Shown: positions 25,901-41,043 of the stretch, one piece after another | Position numbering within the stretch: position 1 is the first letter of the stretch | Layout of the letters: every line of letters begins with the position of its first letter | Source of the DNA: Acanthochlamys bracteata | Taxonomy: Eukaryota > Streptophyta > Magnoliopsida > Pandanales > Velloziaceae | DNA length: 64,000 nucleotides | Reading direction: 5' to 3' | NCBI GenBank assembly: GCA_019914995.1 | Contig: CM034139.1 | Location: 4,256,461 to 4,320,460 of the forward strand | The notes under the pieces: generated by a model | Database searches by the model: none | The model's input: the letters and a program-made list of their open reading frames with translations, nothing else | Told to the model about the DNA's origin: nothing | Position numbers and translations under genes: made by a program

Positions 25901-27682
25901 CTCAACAGTAATAACTTGCAGAACAAGCTTTGGGATACTGAAACCAGAAAGCATTAGGACATTTGAAGTTGACGCTTCATCTGAAGCTACAGTGCAACTT
26001 AGAGACTTTGCAACCTCAGTATGTAAGTATGAGCGCTTTTCTCTATCTGGAGTTTGAACAAGCGATCCAAGACAAGAACAACACTCGACAACCATTTGCA
26101 GAACTGCTAGAGGATCAGGGAAGGGACAGACAACATATAAAACCTGATTGAAGCAGATGAATATGAACCCTCAGTCTGGTAAAAGTAATAATTAACTGAA
26201 AAACAAAATATTATCCTTTTGATTCTATTTTCTACAAAAACTAGCAAAAAATATCCCATTATGACATTTGACAAAGAGCAGAGTACTCTTGAAGACAGGA
26301 AGTTAGAAAACTAGGCAGGCATAGCATGTGGTGAAATTTAATAAGAAAAAAAAGACAACAACAAGGCCTATTAAATGAATACATCTACAAAACACTATCA
26401 AGCATATCATGCTTAGCAAGGTATGAATGTGTTGAAGGATACCTAGGGGACCAACCAATCATCATCTTGGAATTATGAAGTCTAAAACTCTACTGTTGGA
26501 TTCAACTGCCTATCAAATTCAGATATAAAATAGCTAGTATGAATAAGAACATACCAGACAAGGTCCAGGACCACCTTCCTTTTGGTTTGCGCTAGAATTT
26601 GAAAAGAGCTTCAAATCCTTGATAATGTTTGTAAGACACTTGATAAAATTCTTCACATCCCAACTTTTCATAAGAGCTTGAAAAAAGTTAACAATAGCTT
26701 TCCTAGAAGTTATAATTTTGCTAGCAACCTTCACTTCTTCGGGGCAATCAAATAAAATCAATCCAGGAGCCAAACATTTTCCTGAAGGGATCTCCAACAG
26801 GGTACTAACTTGAGGCATGTGAGTTCCAAGTTTGCATGCTTCATAAACTGGAAGAATATGTAAAAGGAATGCCAAGTTACAATAAAAAGAGAGAATCTTG
26901 TAATTGACTAATGTTTGAAAACTAACTGCTTGCTGGGTAAAATTGTAATATAGACAATTTATACATTATATTCACAAAGTTCCTTTCACGATAGCAAAAT
27001 ATACACACTTGCATAAGCAAATTTATTTTATTACTATGTCACACAGGCCTTCAACCAGTGCCAGCTAAAAGTGTTGCAAGCTATATAGTCTTGAGAGCCA
27101 CACGTGATGCACATTTTATGTACTTATGCCGATGAATATGATAGCTACAAAGAGTTTCAGAATTGGAAGTCCATTTAGCTAATTCACATGGCAGCTCAAT
27201 ATTGTTTACCAAATAGATTAATGTCTGTAGCAGCAGCTTTTGACATACAGTTAACAAATACATTTAGTATCAATTTATGTCACAAAGTTTGATCGCAGCT
27301 TTTGATAAGCTACAGTTCTACGAAAAGAGAAAAGTCTGATGTATTAGTTAGTAACTGACAAACATATACCTGTAGAATGGGCAAGGCATGCAAAATCAAG
27401 ATAAAACATAATTTATATCCATAACATGGGAGGATCCATGAAACAGGCTCCACCTGTCAATCATACCATGGATGATAATTTCAAGGTTACACTTTATTAA
27501 GAAGATCCAGGCCTTTTGTCCATTGTTATGCTTCCAGAATTGTCTAGTAATGAGAAGTGGGGCAATGAGAGTATCTAATTGGATCTGGTTGTAATATTGT
27601 TGATTTAGATTATAATACTTATGCAGATAGTTCGAAGACAAGGCTAGTTGTGAGATTAATGATGGATTGGAAGTTGAAGACT

Positions 27683-27733
<51 letters not shown>

Positions 27734-30700
27734 AGCACTAGTTGCACCATAAGAGAACCATAGTGCTACTACAAGCCACCAGTACTTTCTTTGCCTACAT
27801 CAGCCTACTGATATTGATCACCAGGTGGATTCATAACAGTCAAGAAACAAGGAGTGAATTATAAACAGCATATACAGACAAGTTGAACGAGACAGAGATA
27901 CAGAAAAGACTTAACAAAGATGGCTTTCGAAAGCAAGAATCAATCTGCAGAATTCAAGATTGCAGGTCATGACGCATCATAAAGCCTTACCTGTTCCTAA
28001 TTGTTGGAAGAAATCAGATGCAGCAGATGAAAGGAGATCAATATTAGGGCATAGAGCATAATAGGTTATCTGCAATGGTAAGTAAGAGTTAAGCAATTTG
28101 TTAATATTTGTGATAAAGAAAAGAAAATTCAAGATAAGGCATAGACATACTAGAAACACTGTCCTGCATGAATTAAGTGCTAGAGAATATGGTACAAAGC
28201 TCAAGTTTGCAGACTTACTGGCTTAGGTGATGCATAAGGCTCAAGCGGAGCTTTCTCCCAGAGTTGTAGGCAACTAGTTGATGTTTTTAGCCAGTCATCT
28301 TGGTACCTGACACATATTTCATAATAAATGAGAAATAGTATTGCATCTTTAAAAAGCTGAAATTCTACTTGAGCATAACAATACCAGAAACATACCCAAC
28401 AAGTATAGAAGGCAAAGGAAGCACTGTGACTGTTGCCTTACAGCGGGGTGATCCTTTAAGTTGTTCTGATTCTGAGGAGGACATATCCTGATTAGATCTC
28501 CTTTCTGATGAGTCATCCATTCTAGTAACATCTGCATCAGTAAATTTCTTCAGTTGTTTACCACTAGAAGGTCTACATATAAAAGAAAAAGGCAGTCTGT
28601 ATGGCAGCAACGTATACCTCGTACACTTGATGAAGCACCACTAGACTGAGGGGGGCTTATTGGCTCTGCAACAAGTGTAACAGTGCTTGAAGAATCTTTG
28701 CTGTCATTTGGAGTGCACTGGAGTGAATACCCATCTACAATTCCTGCCTCACCTAGATGAGAATGACCCCTACACCAGTCAACCACAGATAATGGGCCTT
28801 CCATAACCCCGAAAGCAGATTTTAAAGCTAATTTTATATCGGAATGCAGCAAGCTAGTGACAGCTGAAACTTGAACCTGTAGGATGAAATATACTATATC
28901 AAACCATTGAGGAAAACATTTTGGTAGAAACTTCTTTACGACATTATCAAATATGAAAAATGGTAGCCAAAATGATTTAGATTAGCAAAGGCAATCCAAA
29001 ATTTCGGAAGAACATCAAAATATTATTAAGACCAGCATTGGATTGAAATTATCTGCCAACTACATACCAGTTTCATTCGACACATGCATTAGAGAATTTC
29101 TAAGACCACAACTTATCAAAATATTATAAATAAATGCTTTAAATACATCTCATAAGACTTTTACCTTTACAGAGCTTCCAGCTCATTTAGGACATCCCAA
29201 TTTGGAATTTTACCTGACACTCACTACTGAAAAATATCCCAAGTCTAAATATCACCCCACTTCTTCTCAGAAGAAAATGCAATTAGTTTCATAAAATAAC
29301 CATCTAAAATTGCAAGGCGGAGGAGGTCTTTCAAAGAGAACTTGACTAGTGGATTCAAAAAATTCTCATGCCTTACCTCAGACCCATGCACGCATTTCTA
29401 AAAGCTTATAGGACCTAATAACTACACCGAGTATCTTTGCCATTTGATCCTTTTGTTTTTTACAATGCCTTCTGCTTAAGCAAATATTGTTTTGTGTAGA
29501 AATACAAAGATCAGTTCATTAAACCAGGGTTCTAGTTAAATCTTTACAAGTTATTAAAAAAAAGGAGAGAGATTACGCAGAAAAAAGTTCTGGTTTCAAT
29601 CATCTCTGAGACAATTAAGAAACTAATGGCTAGGGTGTGACATTTCTAAAATCAAATGACAGCTTTCTGATCATCTCTCTAAAAGATCAAACAAATAACT
29701 TAGACAAGAAAATTATTCCAAATCATATGAGTATGTTAAAAGGTGAACATTAAAGCGCTTATATGCAAAAGTATGAAGAGGGTCAAAGAATAAGTAAACT
29801 TACATCAGAAGAAAGTGGATCAGTCAAATTAACACCAGCAATATCAACAGAATGGCATGTAGCTAGCAGTCCACCACAGCCTGCATGAGCCATTGAAGGT
29901 CCACACGAAAAAGCCCGCCTCTGCTGCTCTTGCAACGCAAGCAACGAAAAGATACCCTCGCCATCATCTGTATCCAGTGATAGATCAACAAAAGCAGTAC
30001 ATTGCTGCACTAGTAAGGGCATTGCATCAAGAAGGTCCTTAAGAGGTTCCCATTGGAAGTAACTACTTGAACTCCCATCAGATGAAAAATTATTTAGTAG
30101 AGAAGATGCAGTTTCATGAGTTCTTGTATTTGGAACTTTCATCACTTTAGGGGGTTCAATAGGACACCAAACACCCACAGTTGTACTAACAGGTCCATCA
30201 GCTATACTGCCATCGAAATCTCCAGCAATCCTGACAGGTATAGGGTTCATCTTGTTTGCCTCATGCCTACTACTAATCACATCCGTTACAGAGCATCCAT
30301 CATTGGAAACAAGATCCATTGCGGCACTTGCAGTCATCTTGGTCCATCCTGATGTAAGCTGTAGATGAGGAGATACTATAGTATGCCTAATACGGCACAT
30401 AGCAGCTTGGAACATAATGCACTCAGTGTTTGTGGCAAGAACAGTCTTAGATGCTAGCAGGAGGCTATCTGCCTCTATCTTGTTCCCATCCTTAGTTTTC
30501 CAGGAATTCTCTGAAGAGCTGGAAATTTTCATATCAGACATGCATGCTGATGAACCTCCTTTACTAAGATCCATGTCAGTGCTTGCAGAACTGTTCCTTT
30601 TCTTTGCTGTTAGCACAGGGGTATATAAAGTCCTAAACTGAACAGAAGACCCAGTGTCATGCCCAACAACTCCGAAACTTACTTTTGCTAGCAACTCGAA

Positions 30701-33700
30701 CCTTTCTTCAGGTATAACCTTGCGAGGGGAAGGGGGTACGGCACTATACAGATACCCACCTCCATGTGGGTGTGAATTCTGAACCCTTTTGGACCTAGGG
30801 AAGTATGGATTTCTAAAAGTTGATGCTGCAAACTCATTTTTAGGCATATCAATTGCAGCATATTCAGGAGCAAACGTCAGAGAGGCTTCTGTTTTTGAGA
30901 GATGATCAAACTTCCCTGATGATGGTGCTGGGAGATGGCTTCCTGTAGCAGATGATTTGGCATCTTCCATAAACTCGTCGTTGTTATTTCGACCAGTCTC
31001 GCCGGTGAGTGCCGCAGATAGACCACCAAAGGCATCAAACGGCATTAAACCAACAGGAGAAAACTTCTGATCTGATACAAAAACTTCTCCTGTAAAAGGA
31101 CTACTACTGACATCCCCAAAATCGGTAGATGGTAATATAAGTGCTTGGGATTCAGCTGTTCCTGGAGGCTGCATGAATTGAACATATATGTACATGAAAT
31201 TAGTATCTAAACTGAAACCATAAAAGCCAGAGTGCAGAGGAAACAAGAATAAATTCAATAAAACCAATAATAATGTTTAAACAGCACATTTTGTTTCTCA
31301 GTTTAAATGAACGACAGTCCCAAAATATAGATGGAACAAAATAAGAGAAATAGTACACATAGCCACATGATGTGCTCTACGCATGTTCATTTAGGCAAAG
31401 GATTATAAGAGGAAGGAAGTAGAAAGAGAGGCAGATGTTCATAGGATGGAGAGAGGATGAAAAGAAAAAACAAGTATCTTTGTGAATTGCAACTCTGTCA
31501 ACTATACCAACGTATATCCAATAAGAAACTTTTTTTAATCTAAAAGAATTTCTAATACAAGCTCCCACCATAGAAGTGTGTTTATTCAGACTCAAATCTC
31601 TTTATATAAAGCTCAATTGCTTAACCAATTCCCAATCAACTCAAACTAAAATTACACACAAAAAAAAAAAGATCACCATTTCCTCCACGAAAAGAAAAAA
31701 TTCTACAACGGTACACTCTCAGAAAACATATGTTGATATACTTGGCTCACTATAGATGTGTTCACTAATATTTCTGCCAATGTAACATCAGGAAAAGTGC
31801 ATACCTCTCCGAAAGATATATCATCATTCTCAAAGAAGTCACCAAAATCTCCAAATTCTGAGAGAAGTGTTTCCATGGATATGCCAATGCCTCTATCACC
31901 ATCGCCCCAATCCCATTGCGAACCCAGTGGAAGGCTTGCTATCCCTGCAGTAGCTGAATGGTTTCCTTCAGTAGCACCATACTCGGATTGGCAGATGTCC
32001 TCAATATTTGAACTTTGAACATTGCCAGATTTATTCAGTGTGTCTGCATCACCAATACGGGGACGCTTAGAGACCTATATATTGAAAAAGGTTAGAGGTA
32101 TAACAATCAGAAGAGCACATTGAGTATAATAAGAGCTGAACAAATCTATAAACTATTCAATTTCAAATGAGGAAGAGGTAGTTTCAGTTTGTAAACTCCA
32201 TGGTGTAAGAGCCAGCGGGTGTCTGAGAGTACTCAAATCACATTACAACAACCCGGACCATACGTTCTAAACAAACACCAAGAAAAAGTAACATCCGCAT
32301 CAGAATTACTACAACACTATGAATAGGTAAATGCCTCCAGCAATAATAAACTAACAGTAGTTTCTTGAATTCTTGCCTCTTTAGAATTTCTTGAATTAAC
32401 AAACAGGGGGAAAAGGCTGATAAGCTAACCAGAACACTACCACTACGACATCAAAATCATTACAAGTCAGTCAAATCACTAAAAGATGACATATTGACCT
32501 TCAATTTAGAACAAAGGTATCCATAATTACATTTGTACAGATTACGATGAGTTATGTGTAGAAAAAAAGGCCTCAAAACTACTTCAATTAATATTCAAAA
32601 GGAATCTCACTATTAATGACGTCCATCAAGTTAAGGGCAGCCATATACAATGACAAACACGGATTTTGTAGCAAACTTGCATGACGCATAGAAGGCTTGG
32701 TTGCTTTTTATAGTTGTCTTTTAGAGGTGATCTCAGACTATCTTTCCGTTAACAACTATTTACAGCATGCGATTTTGTCAAAATTAATTGAGTTGTAGCT
32801 TTAATCATCATCACCAGAGACTCAAGCCACAGCACTTAACGAGCAACTTGACATAAGAAAGGATGTATCTTTTAATCATTTCCGTAAAGGTTAATCTTTA
32901 TATAGCTTTGGAGTTCAAAAATATTCTACTAGGTGTGCGTTTACTTTCTGTAAACACTAAGTTGAGCACTACCAGCTAATCATGTGATTGTTTGATCACC
33001 AGTAATATGATGAAAGGAGATTCCATTACATCTATTATAAGTTGAGAAGTCTTGATGTATGTCCAAAAGAATTACTAAACATGGTTGAACAACATGTAAA
33101 AAGCAATCCACACCAAAAAGACCCTGCTCATGTTAATGTACTGCATGCTTAATAATTGGACAGATTTCACACAGATATGAAAGTCTAAAATCAGGCTGAT
33201 GATATTATGAGATGGTGCTCCTCATTAACGTGGAGCATTCCAACTTCGGACTTTAATTGTGCAGTTATGGCAGAGAAATTAGATGGTTTGAAATGCATGA
33301 TACACAGACATGATACTTAGCGACGATTAAGCACCATAATGCACATATGCATATGCAACTTATGACCTACAGTATATGCTCCACAGAGTATATCTGAATT
33401 ACTTTAACTAGATGCAAAGTGGTGTCAGCTAGAAAATGTAATCTACTGTATAATTTATAAGTAATATCCAAAACCATCTGTAAAATAAGAAAAAAGCCTG
33501 AGCAGATCACATGTAAAATACCTAACACAAAGTTTAATCTATAGTAAGAGAAAAGATAAATAAAATGGGATGCCACCAGAATGTACAGAAGCAAGCATCT
33601 ATAAAGAAATGTAAATGTCTTTCTATGGATGTCTAGAGTAACTTACCTTTCTCTGTCCATTCTCATATTGATCAACAGCAGAGAAGCTAGAAGGTTTAGA

Positions 33701-36700
33701 TACAAGTGAATCCCCATCAGCTTCAAGATCATCAGTAATCATGGTTGCCGTATTACTGCTTCCACTGGATGTACTACTTATGCTGCTGATGCTACTATTG
33801 AAACTACTATTGCTGCCATTGCGTCGCCTTTTTAATCTGGCAGTATAATCAATTCCAGGGACATTCAATAACTTATCAAAGAAAGTACATGCAAACGAAA
33901 AACTGTAAAATAGAGCAAAATTGTTAAATATGAACAAGTAGTCCAGACAAAATATAATAACATGCTTATTAAGTTCAAAATAAGACAATGACAACACAAG
34001 GACAACCTATCCATATAATATCTAAGGGATCTATACTCGAGAAATTAGTATGACAACACTTAGAGATTGATTAATTAAATAATTGCTGAACCAAACTTTA
34101 TATCTGCCTACGACAATGATGAGGTCCTTCCAACATGTACACATGCAACGACATGATGTTACATGTATTAGCATGACATAAATCCAAAATACATGGTGCA
34201 ACCTTCACACAAGATACCACCTCTCGGTATTGCAAATATTAAGAAATCGTCCTTGCACTAAATTTAGCAAGAGTTCAAAAGATAATTTAGTTAATCTATG
34301 TGTGAGACAGTAAGTTCATTTGTAAATAGAATGATGAACTCATAAAAAGAGAGCTTTGATGTGGTTCATTTGAACAGTTTAGTTCATTAGAAATAAGATA
34401 AGAAATTGCCGTATATGAAAAGAATGAATACAAATGAAGGTTCTTAGACCTATCTTAGAATCCCTAACTGGCAGAGTATAAACTAGTTCACAGAGAATAT
34501 GAAACAATAATCAGTGACACTTACAGGAAACAAAGACCTTAGAGAAGCTATCTCTATTTACAAAAAGGAGCCTCAGAGAGAGCTAGATGGCCACAACAAC
34601 TGCGTGAAAATATACATGAACCAAACTTACCATCAAACATGACGCCGAGGACACAAACGAACATACAAGAAAAGCTCAACTGTTAAAATGAACGTTCCAA
34701 AAAGTAATGACCAAATTGAAAAAAAAAATTCAAAGCTAATGAACCATCTGTGCTGTTTTCCACCTAGTTTTGTGCAATTAATTGAATTGCATCTAACAAC
34801 CCTACTATGACTTTGAGATGAATTGCTTAAAAAAATCTTTAACGTACAAGATTCTATTACTATATACGCGAATAACGTTCTCTAAAGATCTGTGTTCTGA
34901 GAAAAAAAATATGGTTTAAAAAAAAAAGAAAAACACATTGCAAACCCAAGGTTCACTTCAATAATTGACACATCACGACTTTGCATGTAATCTCTCGGTT
35001 CTGGCTAGAATCAACATTCAGATACTGTGCTCATAATTAGTTCACAAATACAGCTAAGTGCAAGCCAACATAAATGGCTAAACTAACTTAGGACAAATTA
35101 ACTTAGCTAAACATTGGTCAACCTCTACAGTAAAAGAATTGCACTAAGAGTAATAAATAACATAAATACCAAGTGTGAACTTACCGATGGCCAAGATTAG
35201 ATGGACAGAAGAAGTTCCAGAAAGGCCATAGCTCAAAAAGAGAACATCCATTCCAACTTTGAAGCCAAATTCTGTCAATGAGAGAATGTAAACCATAGAA
35301 AATAAATAGAAGTAAATGATACAAAAACAAATTACCTTTTCAGAGAAGATCTCGTCAAAGCTGTATGATTACATGGGACTAAAATTGTGTCAGATGGATA
35401 AATGAACGTCTTTTCAAGATCAGAACAATAATCTGATGATCCTTGTTTTTGCTGTGCACTTTCCGTGGATGTCAGATATGGGTTCTCCACAGGAAGCAGG
35501 GGTGTTTCTTTCAATTGACAACTACTTGGTTGGGGTCCTTTGAAGTTATTACGAGGTAAAGAAAATCCCAGGTTGACTTCAGCATAACAACTTTGTCCTC
35601 TTAGCTGACCACCAGAAGAGTTTGTGACACGACTTGATAGATGGATAGGCCGCCCATTAGAGACTTTTCTGAAATTTCTCAAAAAGCCAAGTGAATCACT
35701 TTACCAAGACATATTTATTTCTCTAGAAACTGTCATTTTAATGTGTACGCAAGACAATCGTTGGTCCAGCGTATGATTAAACATAATGGCTCTCTTGTTT
35801 CAGATTGAAGTAGGAGCCACATGGAACTGATGCTTACCCGATATACACTTGTTTCACAAAATCACTAGGTTGGCACCCAATCAGTTTACCACGCATTCCA
35901 GTAGGAGGAACAATGACTGTCAAAATCCATAAAAGATGACCAAAACGTTTAAGCAGAAAGAAGCATTTTTTAAAAACTATATATACTGCATAGCCAGTTA
36001 GCAAAGATGTAAAAGGAAGAAAGCTAAATATTAGTTTTTTATTTGTGTGTGGAGAAGTTAAAGTACAACACAAGGATATAAGACGTTTCAAGACAAAAAC
36101 CTTTTGTTCCTATTTCCTAAACATTCAAATCTCAACCTCTGAAACATATACCTGATCCTAGTCAACTTCTAGGTCCATTAATTGCATCTTAGACACCAAT
36201 CTCTAAATAATTACATATGTAGACCAACTCACGAATGGTTGTTGCTGATCAAATCCGATATCATCAATAATATAAACAAACAGACTGACAAATTGTATGA
36301 CCGTGGTGCCAATTAATAACATGCAGCTTCATTTTCTCTATGCTAGAGCAGTCCTAGTTCATATGATAATGCAATGAATTAAAGACAATTCACGAATACG
36401 TCAGTTGTTATACTCAAAAACTTTGGAGACAAGCATTCTACTTGAATAAGATATTTCACAAGCAACTAAAATCCACAAAACTATGTTAAGAGTCCACAAA
36501 ATTTCACATGTCTTACAAGTAATTAACGCTAGCAAAAGGAGTATCATTATGTTTGTTCATCATGATCAAGTACTTGGGTATAGATACTCTCACCAAGCTT
36601 GAAGTGCATACAAATTAGAAAGAAGGGTATAGAATGGAAGCTACCTGCAAGTTCTTCCATTAGATTAGCGGATTGGTGCCTAAAGGTTCTTTCCAAGTCA

Positions 36701-39700
36701 ATACTGCAAAGTCCTCGAATATGCCTAACAATAAGCAAGTCCTTATCAACTAAAATTATAAGAAGTAAGCACCAAAAGCAAACTAATATTGCAGCGATAA
36801 ATAGATGTACATACTTGGCAGATATTATTGCATGCACATAGATCGCTTCTTCAGTGGCAGTAAAGACGAATTCAACGATTGGCTGCACACGCCTAAAACA
36901 TGTAAAACTGAGGACAGTTAACAAAAGTAAATCACTGCATACATGCTTTAGATACTTCAAAAGCATTTAAATATTGGGACGCGACCAGATATAACTTCTG
37001 CCAAATTCATCTTGACAATAGAAAAAGATTATAAAACAAAACTTGACTTAGTATGTTCGCTCTCTCCTAGCTTTAGCAAAATAAGGAAGAGTCTATCTTG
37101 GATTTACGTTGGAAACTTTTCCTTTTGATTCTACCTTCTCATTATGTCTCATTCTAATCACAAATCTTTACAATCTGGTCCCGAAGCAGTATACCTTTGT
37201 AGTATTGAACCATATTTGCACAATTGCAGGGCAAATCCAGTCTTACCACAGAGACACCTTCTATTTTACAGCCTTGTTATAATATCAACAGGTTGATACA
37301 CAATAGATGTAATACCAAATTTGCCCAAAAAAAAGGCTTCAACAATGAGTATTCACATCAATAAATTGAAAAGCCTTTATCATGTTGGATGCACATAAAT
37401 ATAAAATCCAGGGGCAAACTTCATAAAATTTCTCATGGAAAGCAATAGCGTAGATGCTAGCTTTTCCTGTTTCTGCTATTGTTTGTATATCTCTCCTTGA
37501 TTGTCGGTGGCTCCAACTATTTCCTATTAGTCTATATCGAGAAGGCAGTGTACGTATAGACCAAGATTGGTCAACTGATAGCATATACAAAAGAGAGAGA
37601 AACTGAGGACTGCATTACCGAGTATAGATGATTATCCTTATAGAGAGTATAATTTTTAGCTAAAACCTCCAACTATATATTTTTCCAAACCTCCTAGTGA
37701 AAGGACGGATGGTGGCCTTCATTTTTCCTCTTTTATCCTTCGAAGATCTGTTCTAATTTGCAGATGACCATCATTTACATGCATATTTATGATGAGAGAT
37801 TGCTACCATGACAAATTAATTAAAATAGGCAAGTGTCAACTTTATTACCTCCTAAAATGAAGCAGTTCACTGTCATATAATCCTCTAACACATGTCAAAG
37901 TAAAGAGCAATCAAGCATTCAAGTTCAATACAGATACCTGACATTTATCTCACGGCACATCGTGGGAGCAGATTTTGCAAAAACATCCCCGTATCTCAAA
38001 TATGAAAGCTCTCTCAGGGACCTAGAATTCTAATGGAAATGTGAGATCAATGGTAAAGCTTTTGTATTTCCCAACTCAAAAATGCAAGGACTAAACCTTT
38101 CAAGTTTATTTCGCAAAGCTTGTGAGAGAGCAACTGCAACCTCCTCTGAGTCTCCAGGAGCCGACCACAAGCCAGATCCACCAACTGCACCGCATCAACA
38201 TAAAGAGAAATTAGTGGTCTGCATACCCTGTATGATAACAAAGACATTGTTTAAAATAGAAACTACCTCTTAGTTTCGAAACAGCAGCTTGCACAGTCTC
38301 GCTAAATGATAAGTGCCGTCCAGGAAGGAAAAGCCATAATTTGATTTTTTCATCTGCTAGTGCAAATCAAAAGCTCAATGCTGACATTTAATTAACAATT
38401 TTGCAAAGCAACATGTATACTAATTTCAAATCATAAACGTACTCTTGAAGCATAGCAGCTCTCAAAGTTAATCTCACCTGGATTGTGAGCACCCTGAGAA
38501 GGATCCCATGGACCAACAAAAGAGTTGGTCCACGTGCTAAGAAAGCCATCATTCTGCAATTGCAGATGGGCAGACAGTACTAAGCAATTGGCAGCATCTT
38601 TATGCTCATCTTTTGAACTGTTCCATAAAAATTGAATCAGTTAGATAGAGCATGTGAACGACTAATTTAGTAGAAGCTAAAAACACCAAATGAGCAGCAA
38701 TGAAGGTCAAACCTCTTCTTAGAGAATGAATGGACAACTGACTCGCAAGGAAGAAACTGAAACCATGATATAACTTTAAGATCTCCCTGCCAAAATAGAA
38801 TAGATTAAAAGACTTTGCCATTCTATCTTCAACATGAACACAAAATAAAGCAACAAAACTATTTTACAATCCAGAATAAATGAAACTCCAGGTGACTATT
38901 TCAACTTAGGGCCCATTTGGCAAGTTGGTTAAAAACTTCCATGTTAATTCAATAATATCGTATCGAATTGGCATACCATGGTAACTCAACTTAAATATAA
39001 ACAGCTATAGTTTCAACATCCATTACAGGTTTGGATTGAGTGGTTTCAGAGAATCACTAGCATATAACCTGTGCTACGCATGGTCGTTTTAAATTTGAAT
39101 TTAAAATTTAATTTGTAATATAAAATTCTAAGCGCTACGGTTATTTATACTCAATAAGTTGTTCGATTTCAATATTATTAAACGAAAATAATTTTTTTCA
39201 TCATGAAGTCAAATTAAAATCTTATGATGAGCAATTTGATAATAGATTAATAGTAGATTCTAGCATGAGAAATTTGATTGTGTTGGAGATGGATTCTATA
39301 AGCTTGCTATTGTTATTGATTTAACTCAAACATGCGTTGTGCTGGCTATGTTTCAGATTCGCATAAGTATCCATAATGGGATTGGTATTGGTTTCATTAT
39401 TTGCTTTCTTTCCTGATATAACTAGTTCATTGGATGTATATGCTTCCATCAGAACCCTACTCGTTACTGTTTGTGGTACACTTTATTGTTCATGATATAA
39501 TTGAAGTTATGAGATAATTGCTAGAATTGTTTCTTTTATTGTCTATATTTTATGTCTAGAGCTTCAAAAATTTCATGACAAGTGACAACATACATGGAGT
39601 TTTCTTAGTTTTACCATAATATAAAAAATTGCTAAAACTTGTGGTCTTAAACTACTTAGATATGCAATCTAACTCAGCTTAAATGCTCAATCTATGCGAC

Positions 39701-41043
39701 GGTATCAAAAGACATATCCCAACCCTAAGTGTTTCGAAACCATATTCTTAGACTCTTATGAATGGTTATTTAATACCACCATTGTCTCTCAAGCACAAAA
39801 TTTGAGAAACTTACAATGCAGTAGTTCGCATAGCCATGACAATTTAGTGAATACCATGCTATTAATTGAGTAATTTTGAAAATCACACCATTCCAAGAAG
39901 ACTCTTGAAAATCTCTACATCGCTTAGTGGGTTCCTCATATATGAAAAAGAATGTCCACTACTGATTTCAAACATTCTAAAGCTTGTTTACAGACAGTTG
40001 AACATACCAAAACAAATACTAATTTACAACATGACTTAAGTGAAAAGCAAGTTTGACAAATAGCCTCACATTCATCTTCCAACCAAGGCCTAAAATTTCA
40101 CAAATTATTAGATAAATGTATAATAAAACAAATGATTATAGCTTCCTTATGCAAATAATTCCATTCTTGTGGTGTTATGTGACAATACATAAGTATGATC
40201 TGGAAGCTACAGATCGAACTTACAACTCCAAACAAGTACTCCTATGGTTTCTAACAGAAGAGTGCATGCCCTCACTAAAATCGCATATGTAACATACGAA
40301 CAAAAGACATTTTAAAAACAACACGCACATTACTGGAGTAAAGAATGCAAAAGTGTTCTGTAATGGACACAACATGCATTTCCTCAATCTCCAATGAATT
40401 AATAATATATATCTCCACTTAGAAAGGTTCAAATCCCAATTCACTATGCAGCAAAATTAACTCATTAAACAAGATAATCAAATGCCCACTCAAACTATAA
40501 GAACATAAGGTATAAATAGTTAACCTAAAGTTGCCATTTCACTATGTATGACATTCTTCTTTGATCAAGAAAAACCTTAACTTGCCTCTTAAATATGCTA
40601 GTAAGAAGTAAAATGGAGAACAGTGAATCTTGCGAAAGAAGATGGGACATTAAAATTCAAAAAACATTTGTCCACATCCCTCAAAGATCCCAAGCTCCTC
40701 AATTGCAAGCCTTCTTAGTGCTGAATTCTAAAGAAACACATTTGCTCAACTCCAATGAAGTAATTGATGTCTATCAACTTATAAAGGTTTCTATCGAATA
40801 AAATACTCGGTAAGAAAAGAACTTAAACGAGATACTCTGCTGTGAATTTAAACAATAAGAATTAAAGGAACAAGTACTTTACCTATAGTTGCAATTACTC
40901 TAGGCATAGCATTCTTATTAATCAGAAATATCTTAAGTACACGTTGACAAACACGCCTGTAAGAACCACAATAGATGGAAGAATAATAAACTAAATAATA
41001 AAGGGGGTTTGGTCATTACAATTCGAAACACATTCGTCCACAT
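22959..41043 (-). CDS. MED13: MED13, Mediator kinase-module subunit 13 (GCT/MAB2 orthologue)
   Basis: MED13 links the CDK8-cyclin C-MED12 kinase module to core Mediator; the Arabidopsis gene GRAND CENTRAL/MACCHI-BOU2 times embryo patterning and phase change. I rebuilt 22 coding exons, all GT-AG: 41043-41020, 38786-38713, 38617-38478, 38353-38267, 38184-38097, 38021-37938, 36892-36815, 36724-36645, 35916-35838, 35668-35336, 35271-35185, 33902-33647, 32074-31805, 31168-29804, 28876-28618, 28531-28396, 28306-28219, 28069-27991, 26847-26555, 26143-25063, 24965-24597, 23581-22959. They total 5,973 nt, in frame throughout, giving 1,990 aa (Arabidopsis about 1,920). The protein starts MWTNVFRI, followed by the Med13 N-terminal region (ISWFQFLP, TWTNSFVGPWDPSQG), a serine-rich segment (exon 12), an acidic LLSEFGDFGDFFEND (exon 13) and the Med13 C-terminal domain (LHCCYGWTEDWHW, PFGGISGRQDTK, LPTCLTSESPPLAHLLHSKG, SWMTVSPVY). 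Exon 1 encodes only eight residues and is separated by a 2.2-kb intron. The exon 15/16 junction is the least certain. Confidence 0.95.
24130..24510 (-). repeat. Dispersed repeat, copy A, in MED13 intron 21
   Basis: Read on the minus strand it contains AAATCCAATCTCCACC, GGATATGAAGAAC, TTTCAGCTCAATCGGAATAC and GGAACTCTTGATCAAA in order. The same ordered blocks occur on the + strand at 54510-54650 in an intron of the kinase gene. No coding capacity was found. The family is unclassified. Confidence 0.8.
27684..27731. repeat. (AG)24 microsatellite in MED13 intron 18
   Basis: An uninterrupted 48-bp AG dinucleotide run in the intron between exons ending at 27991 and starting at 26847. On the transcribed strand it reads as a long CT tract. 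Confidence 0.98.
39025..39110. mobile_element. Helitron-like end fragment in MED13 intron 1
   Basis: The block ATATAACCTGTGCTACGCATGG resembles the near-palindromic CCCGTGCTACGCACGGG motif found just inside the TC-start of many plant Helitrons. It is preceded by a TCACTAGC that could be such a start. No 3' CTRR hairpin was located, so this is only a suggestive match. Confidence 0.25.

Noticed and set aside
38905-40110. A transposon spanning GGGCCCATTTGG (38909) to AACCAAGGCC (40093) in MED13 intron 1
   Set aside because: The two ends are only weakly inverted, and the flanking triplets TTA and TAA do not match as a target duplication.
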